Part shown: piece by piece, positions 52,801 to 62,644 of the stretch
How positions within the stretch are numbered: the stretch's first letter is position 1
Layout of the letters: each line of letters starts with the position of its first letter
Origin: Onthophagus taurus
Taxonomy: Eukaryota; Arthropoda; Insecta; Coleoptera; Scarabaeidae
NCBI RefSeq assembly: GCF_036711975.1
Contig: NC_091976.1
Location: forward strand, 2,976,001 to 3,040,000
Length of the DNA stretch: 64,000 bases
Direction: 5' to 3'
Translations under genes and position numbers: made by a program
Notes under the pieces: generated by a model
What the model was told of the DNA's origin: nothing
Seen by the model: the letters and a program-made list of their open reading frames with translations, nothing else
The model's database searches: none

Positions 52801-52965
52801 ATTTAAGGGATAAAATTTATTTGGAATGACAGAAATGTCAGCTCCGGTGTCAATCAAAAATCGCAGGTTATTTTTATTATCATATACAAAAAGTCTGGAA
52901 GATATTTGGTTAATTGATTTTGAAGAAGGTGAGGATTTTTCTATCGAAACTTTAATTAGTTTTTT
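49893..52965 (-). pseudogene. Pol polyprotein (PR-RT-RH-IN) of the CsRn1-type element, one frameshift
   Basis: Entered by -1 frameshift from gag. Protease active site [12 protein letters not shown] near 52850. [48 protein letters not shown] (catalytic DD). Then R-F-L-G-M-I-N-F-Y-H-R-F, RNase H with T-D-A-S-N-T-G-M-G-A-V and F-D-R-E-L-L-A-I-Y, integrase HHCC (H-N-V-S-H-L-G to C-I-P-C), core I-H-I-D-L-V-G-P, I-T-H-D-K-G-R-Q-F-E, N-G-I-L-E-R-F-H-R. Stop at 49893. The frame changes once, at about 51850-51875 just after the RT palm, so this copy cannot make whole Pol. Roughly 1,020 codons, normal for the group. Confidence 0.9.
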
Positions 52966-53897
52966 GAATTTGAATAGGATGTAGTTGGTTTATTTTTTAT
53001 TAAATTATGGAATTTACACCAAGTACCTTCACAACTATAAGCTTTGGTACCATATCTGCTATGAAATTTGCAAATGTTTGAACGTTCTCGAGAAGGAGTA
53101 CGATTGCGCGAACGAAATGAAGAATTGTCATTGTAACGACAATGTGAACAACACTGACGTTGTAAAGAATTTATATCTTCAACACTCTGTTGTAAGTTAT
53201 TTATTTTATTTTGAATAGATGTAATAGATGTGTGTTGTTGTGTTACAGTTTGCAACAAAGTTTGACAAGTTGAAGTTAAATCACTGATGGCTTTTAATAA
53301 AGGAAAATCATGCGTCGAATGTGAATTTTGGGCAGGCGTAATTTCTGAAACTTTTAATGATGAATAAGGACCGGAATTTAAAGAATCCCAAATTTTATCT
53401 GCCATCGTTAGTAATTCAAGTGGATCACTTTTTCCAGAGGCCAGTAAGGCAACTGAAATTGTGTGTGGAAGCCTCCTCTTCCAAAGTTTTAAAAGTAAGT
53501 CTTGACTTACAACTTGAGAACCACCTGCAGTAACCATCATACCTCGGAAGAATTCAGATGGTTTTTGATTTCCCAACTCTGAACCCGACAGGAGATCATC
53601 CAGACGTTTCTCCTCACTTTGTGATAGTCTATCAATTAAAGTTTTTTTAAGAAAAGGATATAAGTTTGTGTCTGGTGGGTTATTAATCACATCAATAACT
53701 GATGAAATGATTTCTAACGGTAAATTAGAAATCACCAGATTGTATTTAGCTTTGTCATTCTGCACATTACAAATTGAAAATTTTGCTTCCACCTGAGTAA
53801 ACCAGATTTCAGGTTTTGATACCCAAAAAGGTGGAAGTCGCACTGCAGAAAAATTTTCGGAAAAATTTTGTGTAACACCAACGTTATTATCGGGCAT
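52956..53897 (-). CDS. Gag of the CsRn1-type element
   Basis: I chose ATG 53897 ([19 protein letters not shown]); the frame is open to 53990 but lacks an earlier ATG. 313 residues, uninterrupted. [21 protein letters not shown] marks the capsid region of this Gag type, followed by [13 protein letters not shown] and L-W-K-R-R-L-P, and A-D-K-I-W-D-S. The C-terminal finger is [20 protein letters not shown]-x2-H-x9-C-x4-C, the unusual C-H-C-C form of the CsRn1 clade. The stop TAA at 52956-52958 follows directly on the slippery heptamer. Confidence 0.9.
   Translation of the reverse strand: MPDNNVGVTQNFSENFSAVRLPPFWVSKPEIWFTQVEAKFSICNVQNDKAKYNLVISNLPLEIISSVIDVINNPPDTNLYPFLKKTLIDRLSQSEEKRLDDLLSGSELGNQKPSEFFRGMMVTAGGSQVVSQDLLLKLWKRRLPHTISVALLASGKSDPLELLTMADKIWDSLNSGPYSSLKVSEITPAQNSHSTHDFPLLKAISDLTSTCQTLLQTVTQQHTSITSIQNKINNLQQSVEDINSLQRQCCSHCRYNDNSSFRSRNRTPSRERSNICKFHSRYGTKAYSCEGTWCKFHNLIKNKPTTSYSNSKN
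52959..52965 (-). promoter_or_regulatory. -1 ribosomal frameshift heptamer A AAA AAC
   Basis: On minus, gag ends TCA AAA AAC TAA; the heptamer A AAA AAC is a classic X XXY YYZ slippery sequence in the correct gag frame. A -1 shift avoids the stop and enters a frame open through the protease active site D-T-G-A to the RT. Stimulatory structure downstream was not assessed. Confidence 0.75.
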
Positions 53898-54247
53898 TTT
53901 GAATGAAACCTTGTTTAGTATCGAAGAATCAATGATTGAAAATTTGAAGAATATAATGTCTGACTTATGAGGAATAGAAACAATTGTCACTCACCCAAAA
54001 ATCAGTTATTATGATGATTAGTTGTAATAGTAGGTTTCTTCTTCTCTTATTTTTCTTAGGTAGATTTTTCTTTTATGAAACGCAGATTTCTTCTTGTAGT
54101 AGATTTCTTTATTCCGTATTTCTGGTAAATTTCTTCTTGTCGTTTTTATTCCATGTGTATATTTCGTCTTCTTCTAATTCTTCTTCGATTGGTGTTTATT
54201 ATAGATTTATTATATGGTTATTATTATATACTTTCTTTTTTGAAAAT

Positions 54248-54260
54248 AGTCGGGGTCACC
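54248..54260 (-). promoter_or_regulatory. Primer binding site, complementary to tRNA-Trp
   Basis: TGGTGACCCCGAC on minus, 2-3 bases after the 5' LTR. It is complementary to GTCGGGGTCACCA, the CCA-tailed 3' end of insect tRNA-Trp (from general knowledge of that tRNA). Confidence 0.75.
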
Positions 54261-54263
54261 AAT

Positions 54264-54450
54264 TATAGAGTATATTTATTTGTAACTCTATATTAATTAA
54301 CCATATAATAAAATATTAAAAATTAAAATGGAGTATTTGGTAGACTGTTTTATGTTTGTCTACCAGTTTATTTATTATTTTATGACTATAACAAAATCGC
54401 CATGGGAAAATACATTATGTTGATATAACAACCCATGGTGATGCGCTACA
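54264..54450 (-). repeat. 5' LTR of the CsRn1-type element
   Basis: 187 bp, matching the 3' LTR along its length except that 42 bp between two GTGAT repeats is missing. Confidence 0.9.
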
Positions 54451-54455
54451 CTTTT

Positions 54456-55756
54456 GTTGAATTTTTTTTATTACCGAATATTTTCTACAGTTTTTTTTTA
54501 TTTTCATTTTAAAGTTAATTTTAACGTCTCCCAAAACAGTGGGTTTCCCATTTATTTAAATTTGAGTTATAAGTTATAATACTTTAGTTTATATTTTCGA
54601 ATCTTCATTTTTTTTATTATTCAATTTCTTTCTACAATTCAATTTTTGTTTTTAATAAACCAAATTATTTTTTTTTGTAATATCAGGTGTTTTATAGAAA
54701 TTTTGTACATGTGATCCTTGTGTGCCTATTCCTATTCCTGAACATCTACATTTCGTAATTGATGGACATCGCTGTAATAAATTACGTGGCGCCAGATATA
54801 AATTAACGAACCTCCCCGTCTTCACTGTGCTAGTTGAGGTTCGGCGGTGTTTTCATTTTTTTTGGGTTGGCACGGAAGGGTTAAAGGAAAACCATCTTGG
54901 TCAAAAATTTTTTTTGTTGATTCCGGTACGTAACGGCGTTATAATATGTAACATTCTAACATGTTAAACTTTTCGTAATTTATCTTAAAATACGATATAA
55001 AAATACGATTCTTTATGTGATACTACAGAAAATTTTTGAATACAATATTCTTTAAGAGTTAGTTAAAATACTGTAATTTACAGGAAATTTTAAATTTAAT
55101 TTCTTCGATGACACTAGATGGCGACGTTTGGAAATTTTATAAAAAAGTTTATTTTTAGCTTTATTCTAAAACGATAAGTAATAAACCGTCGAATCCTATA
55201 TTTTTGAAATCAGAACAAAATAGCGAATTCAGTAAGCTAAAAATCAGTGATTATTCACTTAAAAAAACGAAATTTGTCATATCTCAAAATCTAAAAGTGA
55301 ATTATTTTTTTTTACGTCATCAAATTCTCTGTAAAAAAGTGTCCATATAATGTCGGAGTTATAATACTCCACCTATAATACTAACCAAGGTAATTGCACT
55401 TGCTGGTTTTACGATATTTTCAATTCGGACATCGAATTTGAACCATCCTGTACAAGATGTGAAGAACGTATCATCATTATTAATTAATCTCTGTAACAGA
55501 CAAGTGTATTTTCTTAGCTTTATTTGACTTGACCTGTAAAATGTATTATGTACTGTTTTCTATAAAAAGTGTCTTATTGTCGTCGTTCACTTCATAAAAG
55601 TCAAGTGGCAATTATTCACAATAGAATCAACAGTGCGGATATTCTCGAAGAGTCTTTATTTAGAAGTCTTTGTTAAGTGTATTTGATTACCTGTGCAGTA
55701 AACATTATAATTCTACAACAACCTCTTGAATGTCTTCGGAGCTTCTTTTTAGCTTC
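54456..55756. other. No recognisable gene
   Basis: AT-rich. An 81-codon plus frame at 54722-54967 has no motif. 55690-55756 reads in frame with 60676 onward once the hAT insertion is ignored (see 60668-60840). Confidence 0.4.
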
Positions 55757-55984
55757 CTTTAGACCAGTGTTTCCCAAAGTCTTTTGGCCCACGGACCCCT
55801 TTTCTTAGTCAAACCTTGCCGACGGACCCCCAGGGTGAAAAACTACATTAAATACATAATAGAAAAATGAAGAATTTAACTTTGTTGTTTTAATGGTAAA
55901 TGGTGACGTAAAAATAAAATATAAAGTAAACATTTTGTTGAAGATTTATTGATTATAACTTTTGTACTAAAAGACAATAAAATA

Positions 55985-56710
55985 TTAATGGCTTGTATGA
56001 ACCTGATGGGATGTTATGAGTTTATTTATGTCCGGCTCGATGTTTGTCAGTAGCAACCGCAAATCCCCCCGATTACTAATTTCCAGTCTGTTTCTTTTCT
56101 TTGTGACGAGGCTCATAAGGGCACTGAATCCACGTTCTACCAAATACGAAGACGGAAAAGCAATCAACAGCTTCTGTACAATAACCTGTTACGGGGGATG
56201 GATTGCGCCGAAGAAGAAACAACAGTTGTTGAATAAAACGGAATAATTTATTTACAAAAATATGTACAAAAAAAAAACCCTCAAAGGTTTTTTTAAGACG
56301 AAAGGGGTCGTCTTCGAATTGGCGGTTGAAGTGCTGGCTTGTTGTCGCTTCGGAGTTCGGTTGGAATTGACCGCTGATGGAAACCCGGCCGCCTTAAATA
56401 GGCGCCCTTGGGTAAAACCCTATCAACCGGGCGTTGTGGTTGGTTGGCGACCGTCCGATCCGTAGGTAGGGTTGACGACCAATGGCCAAGCAGATCGAAC
56501 GGCGCTCAATTCGTACTTGGTGACAAACCCATAATGCTGGATATAAAATTGGGATCTGTTTTTGTAACCAGAAATTTTCGTATCCTTGCTTAAACATTGG
56601 TTTCAGCTCCTCATTTGTGGATAATTCAATAAGTTGCTCCTGTACTGGCATGTACTCATCTGTATTTGTGCTCTGAGTTTGACTACTTACAAAAGGGTTC
56701 AACACCCAGT
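55985..56710 (-). pseudogene. hAT transposase C-terminal domain (ZBED5-like), split by a solo LTR
   Basis: Piece 1 (56530-56710): D-W-V-L-N-P-F, V-Q-E-Q-L-I-E-L-S-T-N-E-E-L-K-P-M-F, Y-E-N-F-W, I-P-I-L-Y-P-A-L-W. Piece 2 (55985-56182): I-A-F-P-S-S-Y-L-V-E-R-G-F-S-A-L (dimerisation signature) and K-K-R-N-R-L-E-I-S-N-R-G-D-L-R-L-L-L-T. If the LTR and one copy of its 4-bp target duplication are left out, the two pieces are in frame without a stop. This is the SCAND3/ZBED5-type hAT. Everything N-terminal of D-W-V-L-N-P-F is gone, fused to piggyBac coding. Confidence 0.8.
56187..56525. repeat. Solo LTR
   Basis: 339 bp from TGTTACGGGGGATGG to TTGGTGACA, so TG...CA, with a perfect 4-bp target duplication AACC (56183-56186 and 56526-56529). 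GC-rich compared with its neighbours. No internal retroviral sequence, as left by recombination between two LTRs. It does not match the CsRn1-type LTRs at 49494. Strand not determined. Confidence 0.75.
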
Positions 56711-58282
56711 CGGGAAAAACTTCTTTTGTGTGATATTCACCAAAACAGGGAGAAACACACAATCCCACGTTGCATTCTCCGCACATATATCTGGAATCTC
56801 GTCTCTTCTTTTTATCGCGAATTTTAGATTGTGAACGAACAATACATCTTCGAACTTTATTATTTGGTACGGTAGTCGGAAAATGCCGTGCAGTAAGGCG
56901 CTGAAGATTTGTTGGAGTGAACTTGGTTTGTATGGTTTTTGATATATTGTATCTGTAACAAAAAAATGTTTGTACTTATGACAAATTTAAAACCAGAATT
57001 ACCTACCTCTCAAGCAACTGTCGAGTAAGGCTCAATTGAAAATCTGCTAGTGCCAACTTCTCTGGATGTTGGGTTAGGAATAGTGCATGACTATTCAAAA
57101 CACATAAATCGAGAATGTGGAAGAACAATTTCTTGTACCACTTCAAGGTTTTTCTAACGCATTCTGTAGAACTGAGCATCATATCAGTCCTGTCAACTGC
57201 TCCCATATTTTGGTTGTAGTGGACTACACATTCGGGTTTTTTCACAAATTCTCCTGTGTTCCGGTCTTTCTTATTCAACTGTATCATTTGGTCTTTGTGA
57301 AATGTTGTCAGAATGTTAACTTCCCGGCGATCTTTCCATCTGACTGCTAGAATATTGTCACTAATATTGGCCATCGATGTTGTCTCACCCTTCTTCAAAT
57401 TACCTGATAAATTTGGCATTTGCTTTCTATTTGTCCTAACTGTACCGCATGTGTTCGTTTTGTGCTGAAATAAGTAGGTAGAAAGTGTTGGCGAGGTATA
57501 CCAATTATCTGTAAAAAGAGAGTGCCCTTTATCCAAATAAGGTTGTATTAGTGTTGTTACAACTGATCCTGACACTCCCAGATCTTGATATAGCTCTATT
57601 TCTGTTTGCTTGCCTGTATATACGATAAAATTTAGAACATATCCTGTCTCACAATCGCACAACAGAAATAGTTTTATGCCAAAACGATGGAGTTTTGTTT
57701 TTATAAATTGTTTGAAGAGCAGCCTCCCTTTGAAAAGTACTAAGCTCTCGTCAATTACTAAGTTCTGGAACGGCGAAAAGTTATGGGCAAATGAAGTTTT
57801 AATTTTTTCGAAAACTCGTCGTAACTTATGGAAAGAGTCACCTTGAATTTGTTCAGCATTATTTGCGAAATGTAACATACGCAATATCATTTGAAAGCGG
57901 TTTCTTGACATCACTTTCCCAAATATCGGAGTGTGAAGTAATTCATCGGTCGACCAATTTTCCACAAGTTTATTTTTTCTATGGCGAGCAGCAAGTAGGA
58001 GTACGGCAATAAAATTGAAAAAATCTTCTTTAGTAATTGGGATCCAAATGATTTTTTTATTACGTATCTGTTCTGAAGCATATTTATTGGTTTCGCTTAT
58101 AATAATTTCCACTACCTAAATATAAATAAAAGAAAAGAATCCATTTCTTTTGAAGGATTTTCCATGTTTTCTAATCGTGCACCAGAGTCTGCGCCACCAA
58201 AGTTATGTATTACAGGCATAAATTGGCGCTTTCTCCACTCTATAGAAAAATTCTCATCCAAAGCATTTCTTACCTTTTTCAT
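56711..58282 (-). pseudogene. piggyBac transposase A (PGBD4-like), nearly intact, fused to hAT
   Basis: N-terminal piece 58110-58282 (ATG 58282, N-A-L-D-E-N-F-S-I-E-W-R-K-R-Q) ends in a stop; one frameshift at about 58107 leads into the 369-codon open frame 57003-58112. This has I-I-S-E-T-N-K-Y-A, L-V-I-D-E-S-L-V-L-F-K-G-R (first Asp), L-F-T-D-N-W-Y-T-S-P-T-L (second Asp) and M-G-A-V-D-R-T-D-M-M (third Asp). Intron 56953-57006 (GTAGGT, TTACAG) leads in frame to the C-terminal Cys-rich finger C-G-E-C-N-V-G-L-C-V-S-P-C-F-G-E-Y-H near 56730, then straight into hAT D-W-V-L-N-P-F with no stop. Loss of piggyBac 3' end and hAT centre made the fusion. Confidence 0.85.
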
Positions 58283-59867
58283 CAATGCTCTTTACAAACC
58301 ATTCTACTGCATGTATCACACGAAATCGTTGTCACTCTATTTTTGCGTCTTCCATAACAATAGCACCTTCCTCGCATTTTTACTGGTGGTTCTTCTCCTT
58401 CATGTTCCTCTACAACAGCTTTGTATCTCTTCAGGAACAGTTTCACATCTAATGGTAAACTCTGTATTTCAGCCCTTTCTGACAGGCATGGTCTCATCAA
58501 AGATATAGATAATTCCTTTAAAAAAATTCGTCTGTATTTTTGAGGATTGGCGATGTTTGCAGCATTGTACAAGATTTGACTGTTAATTCCGGCGATGTTT
58601 ATAAGCTGAAAAAATATAACCATCGGCCACCTCTGTGTTCTTCTTGACACTGAGTATGTATCGCACATCTTATCTATTGTATCAACACCTCCTTTGTGAC
58701 AATTATAATCCAAAATTATATTTGGTTTTCTTGTATCCGGATCTACTTCAGAGTTATTATGCATAGTTGATATCAAACACACTGCTTTATTTTTCTTAGG
58801 TTGATATTTCTCTTTTGGTTGATTTCCACAATACACCTCTAAATTTGTAACAGAAAATGTCTGGGCTTCACACAATACAAATACTTTTAACCCATACTTA
58901 GCAGGCTTGCTAGGGATATATTGAAGAAAGCTGCATCTACCTCTGAAAGGCACTAACATCTCATCTATTGTGACCTCTTCTCCCAAACAGTAGTTGTTAG
59001 TGCAGTTCTCCTCAAAGCGATCCAGTGTAACTCGAATAGCAGCAAGCTTGTCAGTCAATTTGCGATCCGATCTAGTATTTTTGTCGTCAAACCTTAGAGC
59101 GGCAAGCAAAAATAAAAATCGATCGTAACTCATGAAAGCCCGAAATATTTCAGAGCCCGTTCCATCTTTAGTCCACAATTCGAGAAAGTGTGTATGGTTT
59201 TGTTTCTTAGTTCCTGCAAGTAGTAATAATCCGACAAATGCCATAAATTCTGTTTTTGTTGTGTCTTTAACCCGTCTCGGCCGGTTATACTTTATACGCA
59301 TCTTTGCTATTTGTAAATTGGTACATTCAACTATATTTTCAATGATGTCGTCACTAAAAAATTTCTCGAAAGCACTTCTCTCATTTGTAACGTCTTTTGC
59401 ACACTGTCTTGGCCCAGGAAATATTTTTACAATATTTTTACTAGCAGTTTTGCTGAATTTGCTCACCACTTGATTTTTACACCACTTTGTTTTTTTATCC
59501 TTCCCTATGAAGTACTCGTCTTTACCACTTTCTGAACCCTTACTGATATCATTATCGCTTTCTTTGTCTGGGTCAGAAGATTCTTCAATTAGCTCCATTT
59601 CCGATTCAGTGTTATGGTCACTTTCCTCTATAATTTCCTCTATAACTATCCAACTCTCCCCCAACTTCTTCCTCATTCAACTTCAAGCTCATTTTGTGTG
59701 AGACGTTTCCGATTTCTAACATGAACTCGATCCCTACAAAAAAAATTTCTACTCAGCTTCCGTTTCATATTTTTGTATAAAAAATAAAATAGCAACTTAG
59801 CTTTATTTACACAATAGAAAATGTAACATTTACTACACGCAAAATATCTCTTTTTACAGAAAGACAC
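58282..59867 (-). pseudogene. piggyBac transposase B, in-frame loss of the second catalytic Asp region
   Basis: A 464-codon open frame (58282-59676) preceded after a frameshift at about 59675 by an N-terminal part K-R-K-L-S-R-N-F-F. It has an acidic N-terminus, S-A-F-E-K-F-F-S-D-D-I, V-T-I-D-E-M-L-V-P-F-R-G-R (first Asp), C-H-K-G-G-V-D-T-I-D-K-M (third Asp), and a C-terminal finger C-Y-C-Y-G-R-R, C-D-T-C-S-R-M-V-C. Compared with transposase C (62837-64000), about 90 residues including the T-M-D-N-W-F-S-S block are missing between L-E-V-Y-C-G-N and P-K-K-N-K, with the frame kept. Its stop TGA overlaps the ATG of transposase A. The right terminus is at 60113. Confidence 0.8.
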
Positions 59868-60089
59868 TCGTTAAGTTTACTTACATAACTATGTGCGTGG
59901 TGTACAGAAGTCGCCGGTTCGGGTGTCACTTTCGATATTTTCTTGCAGATTCAACTATTCAAGCAAAAATCACGTAGGCACTATAACAGACTACAGTTAA
60001 CAATATACTGATAGGTTACATCGAGTGGCATAAACACATAAAGTAGTTTTGACAAACGGCAACCAATTTAACAACCGTGGTGTACTGTG

Positions 60090-60113
60090 TACACCTTAGC
60101 CCGTAGTTAAAGG
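60090..60113. repeat. piggyBac terminal repeat beside TTAA
   Basis: Reversed reading from 60113 is CCTTTAACTACGGGCTAAGG, followed outward by TTAA (60114-60117). Probable 5' end of piggyBac B. No partner end with this sequence was found to the left, in keeping with a deletion that joined A and B. Confidence 0.6.
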
Positions 60114-60117
60114 TTAA

Positions 60118-60667
60118 ATTTAAAACTAAATTTACAGCTGAATTTTTTTGTAATAAATTTAAATTTAAGAGATATCAGTTTTATTCAAATATACTTACGC
60201 AACGAAAGCACACTATCTGTGTAACAAAACAAAAAATTATACTTCTTTTTGTCCAACACTCGGAAAATTTGTTGTATGCACTTCACATCACGCACAAGCC
60301 AGAACTAAATTGTTGTATACACTCAAGGACACTAAACTACCAGGATAGCTCAATCAACGAAAATCGTCCGCCTGCTATGTCACCGAGGTGACGTTACCGC
60401 AGGACTCTAGCGTCTCTCTCTTACGCCATAGTCTTAGTAATAATTTATTAATAAATAATTTACTAATAATTTATAGGCGATTTTTTATTATTATTTTAAC
60501 TTCCGTATTAAACAAAATGTGTCTCAATTTATTTATTTTTTATTAAACCTTGCGCGGACCCCCTGACGTTGTTCAGGGACCTCCAAATCGGTTTTAATTT
60601 TCCGAGGACCCCCTGAATGACCCTAGGGACCCCTTGGGGTCCGTATGGACCACTTTGGGAACCTTTG
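60118..60667. other. hAT 5' untranslated end
   Basis: No coding region. Contains the right terminal repeat with GGACCCCCTGA and GGACCCC units (60557-60640). Confidence 0.6.
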
Positions 60668-60840
60668 CTTTAGACGGTTGGATTTTGCTGGAAACAATCA
60701 ATGGAAACGAACCATCGAGGCCTTTTCAACGTTTAAAGAAGACTATGTACCTTTATTTACAACGTTTATCAGTCTCTTGACTATGCCGTTGGTTCTTTAT
60801 CTGCAGTGTACTTGGATGGGCACACTAATGTAGCTATGGT
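60668..60840 (+). other. Possible coding remnant at the hAT target site
   Basis: Plus frame F-R-R-L-D-F-A-G-N-N-Q-W-K-R-T-I-E-A-F-S-T-F-K-E-D-Y-V-P-L to a stop at about 60831. With the hAT left out, the same frame extends left through L-R-S-F-F-L-A-S (about 55733). I do not recognise the protein. Confidence 0.25.
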
Positions 60841-60956
60841 GATTAGGAATCTGCTAATAGACACCCTGCCATATTTATTTTTTTATTTTATATATTTAAA
60901 TTTTATATATTTTTATTTTATAACATTAACTTGCAACATGGATCACATAGTTATTA

Positions 60957-61328
60957 TTAAATATTTACCTTCATAACCACTCGGACGAGAAATTGGAGTC
61001 TTAGAGAATTGGAAGTAGAATTGGAAGAAGTATTTAAGTAAATATTAGAAGAAGTACAAAAACTATTGGAAGGAGTATTGGGATGAATATTGTTTTCTGA
61101 ATCCGCATTCCGCAACACGATTTGGAAGTGGTTTTTGGGACAATTTCTCCCTAGATGTGGTTTGAAATTGGCTTGAGTAAAATGGCGTTCACAAACACGT
61201 ACTCTTTTTGTCAAAAGTTGCTGATATGCATGATCTAAAAGATCGTATCGACCCATTATCTCTTGGCAAATAGAACATTCGTCGTTGTCCGGACGGCAAT
61301 GCATTCGTTGGACAGTTCTCCTCCACAC
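60957..61328 (-). CDS. THAP-like domain exon
   Basis: The frame has W-R-R-T-V-Q-R, C-S-I-C-Q-E-I, and R-V-R-V-C-E-R-H-F-T-Q-A-N-F, the C-x2-H-F end of a THAP zinc finger, then an Asn/Ser-rich tail. THAP domains bind DNA and occur in P transposases, Kolobok elements and host regulators. A TTTGCAG acceptor lies just upstream (61330), and an acidic open stretch at 61365-61590 (D-S-E-D-E-D-S-D-R-E-E-S-E-Y-S) could be the preceding exon, with one stop. The first Cys pair of a full THAP domain is not clearly placed. Host or transposon origin is undecided. Confidence 0.4.
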   Translation of the reverse strand: MWRRTVQRMHCRPDNDECSICQEIMGRYDLLDHAYQQLLTKRVRVCERHFTQANFKPHLGRNCPKNHFQIVLRNADSENNIHPNTPSNSFCTSSNIYLNTSSNSTSNSLRLQFLVRVVMKVNI

Positions 61329-61833
61329 ATTTCTGCAAATGAGGATTTATGAGAGAATTATTACTTGTTAGGCCATTCGTGAATTTTTTGTTTTGTTAAA
61401 AATTTTATAGTTCTTATATGATTCTTTAAGGATTTTTTAATTTTAATCTTTGCTGACGGAATGCCTTCTGTTGCATTTTCTTCGTCTTCGTTACTTGAAT
61501 ATTCACTTTCTTCCCTGTCGGAATCTTCATCTTCAGAGTCACTATTTATATTTCATTCTTTTAACAATTTAATTTCTTCTTGGCTCAAACCTACGAATGC
61601 AGCCCCATATGGGAGGCAAAATTTATTGTAGCAAATAAGTAGTGCGATAAAGTCAGCTTATTGCGCAATACCGAAGCGTATAACAGAAACGTATAATATA
61701 AACGTTAAAAGCATAGTTTATAAAACTGATCAACGTAAATATACTGTCGTAGCATATAAAAATATATTTTGAAAAACATATTTACACACGTAACAGCGAA
61801 AAGGTTAAAATTGTATTCAAACCATTTTAGTTT

Positions 61834-62165
61834 TTAATTATTATTATTTAGCAAAGTATTTACGTGTAGATAAAATACAAGCATTTTTTCTTCGTAACTG
61901 TTAATATCCAATTGTAAAAAACAAAAACCTTGATAATAATAATTCCTATGTACCTTCAGATCAGCGCTCTGTGTTGACACATCCGTATCATACCAGTTCA
62001 TGTTATAAACAGCTTCTGCCACACTGATAGTCTATTTTAAATCGTCAAGTTGTATGGTTTACAGAAAACATTATTGGCAATAACATCAATAATAACGAAT
62101 AACAAGATATTAATTTTATAATTAATAAAAATTTCCTATAACATGTAGTAAATATTTGTAAGAAT
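61834..62165 (-). pseudogene. Odorant-receptor-like exons, copy C
   Basis: The exon 61834-62027 reads V-A-E-A-V-Y-N-M-N-W-Y-D-T-D-V-S-T-Q-S-A-D and then L-Q-L-D-I-N-S-Y-E-E-K-M-L, after a CTATCAG acceptor. Upstream 62075-62165 is hydrophobic (F-L-L-I-I-K-L-I-S-C-Y-S-L-L-L-M-L). The whole block, introns included, aligns with copy A at 40235-40560, so a genomic segment was duplicated. Position and composition fit the C-terminal exons of a 7tm_6 receptor, but no full gene is present. Confidence 0.45.
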
Positions 62166-62592
62166 CAGGTGTGAAGTTAACCCTAGAACCACAACGTGGA
62201 ATTTTGATCACATTAGTCACAACCTGGCGTCGCATACGACTCCATAATAAAATCCTATTTATACCTTGTTTTTTTGATTAAAACGTCCATATAATTATAC
62301 ATATGGAAAGCAAATGAAGTACTGGAAAGGTTGTAATAGTATATTACATTATGAGGACTGTAAGGACCTTATTATATGCGAGTAGGAAAGCTGCGCGCGA
62401 GCCGCGTAGCGGCGAGTGCAGTAATTCTACGAGCATGTAATAAGCTTACAATTCGAGTTATGTACTATACTATTTCTACGAAAGAAAAAAATCGTATATA
62501 TATTTTCAATTTTTTTTCAGAATTACGACGTTTTGACAGCGTGTATCTGTCAGAACAGCGTCTACCAATTCGATTCGATTTTGATTGGTCAG

Positions 62593-62644
62593 AATGAACC
62601 GGAACTATAACGTAATGAATATTACATTACAGTTCCGGTTCATT
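62593..62644. repeat. Hairpin in the 3' untranslated region of piggyBac C
   Basis: AATGAACCGGAACTATAACG at 62593 pairs with the reverse complement of 62625-62644 (AATGAACCGGAACTGTAATG); the stem of about 23 bp has two mismatches and a short AT-rich loop. It lies about 190 bases past the transposase stop. Confidence 0.85.

Larger units (their letters stand above)
49494..54450 (-). mobile_element. Full-length CsRn1-clade Ty3/Gypsy retrotransposon
   Basis: Two LTRs in the same orientation flank gag and pol on minus. Target duplication CTTT(T): 49489-49493 on the left and 54451-54455 on the right. The primer site after the 5' LTR (TGGTGACCCCGAC) is complementary to the 3' end of insect tRNA-Trp, and Gag has a C-H-C-C finger in place of C-C-H-C; both mark the CsRn1/Kabuki group. 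LTRs look identical apart from one 42-bp gap, so the insertion is young. A single frameshift in pol is the only lesion I found. Confidence 0.9.
55765..60667 (-). mobile_element. hAT element with 8-bp target duplication, interior replaced
   Basis: Left end CAGTGTTTCCCAAAG at 55765; right end, reversed, CAAAGGTTCCCAAAG at 60667. The 8-bp target duplication CTTTAGAC is perfect (55757-55764 and 60668-60675). Subterminal GGACCCC repeats occur at both ends. Only the hAT dimerisation domain (in two pieces) and the 5' untranslated end remain; the centre is two piggyBac genes, and a solo LTR lies in the hAT coding part. Confidence 0.9.

Noticed and set aside
56690-56720. GGTTCAACACCCAGTCGGG as a piggyBac terminus with degenerate TTAA
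   Set aside because: It is hAT coding sequence (W-V-L-N-P-F) read on the other strand, so an end here is not needed.
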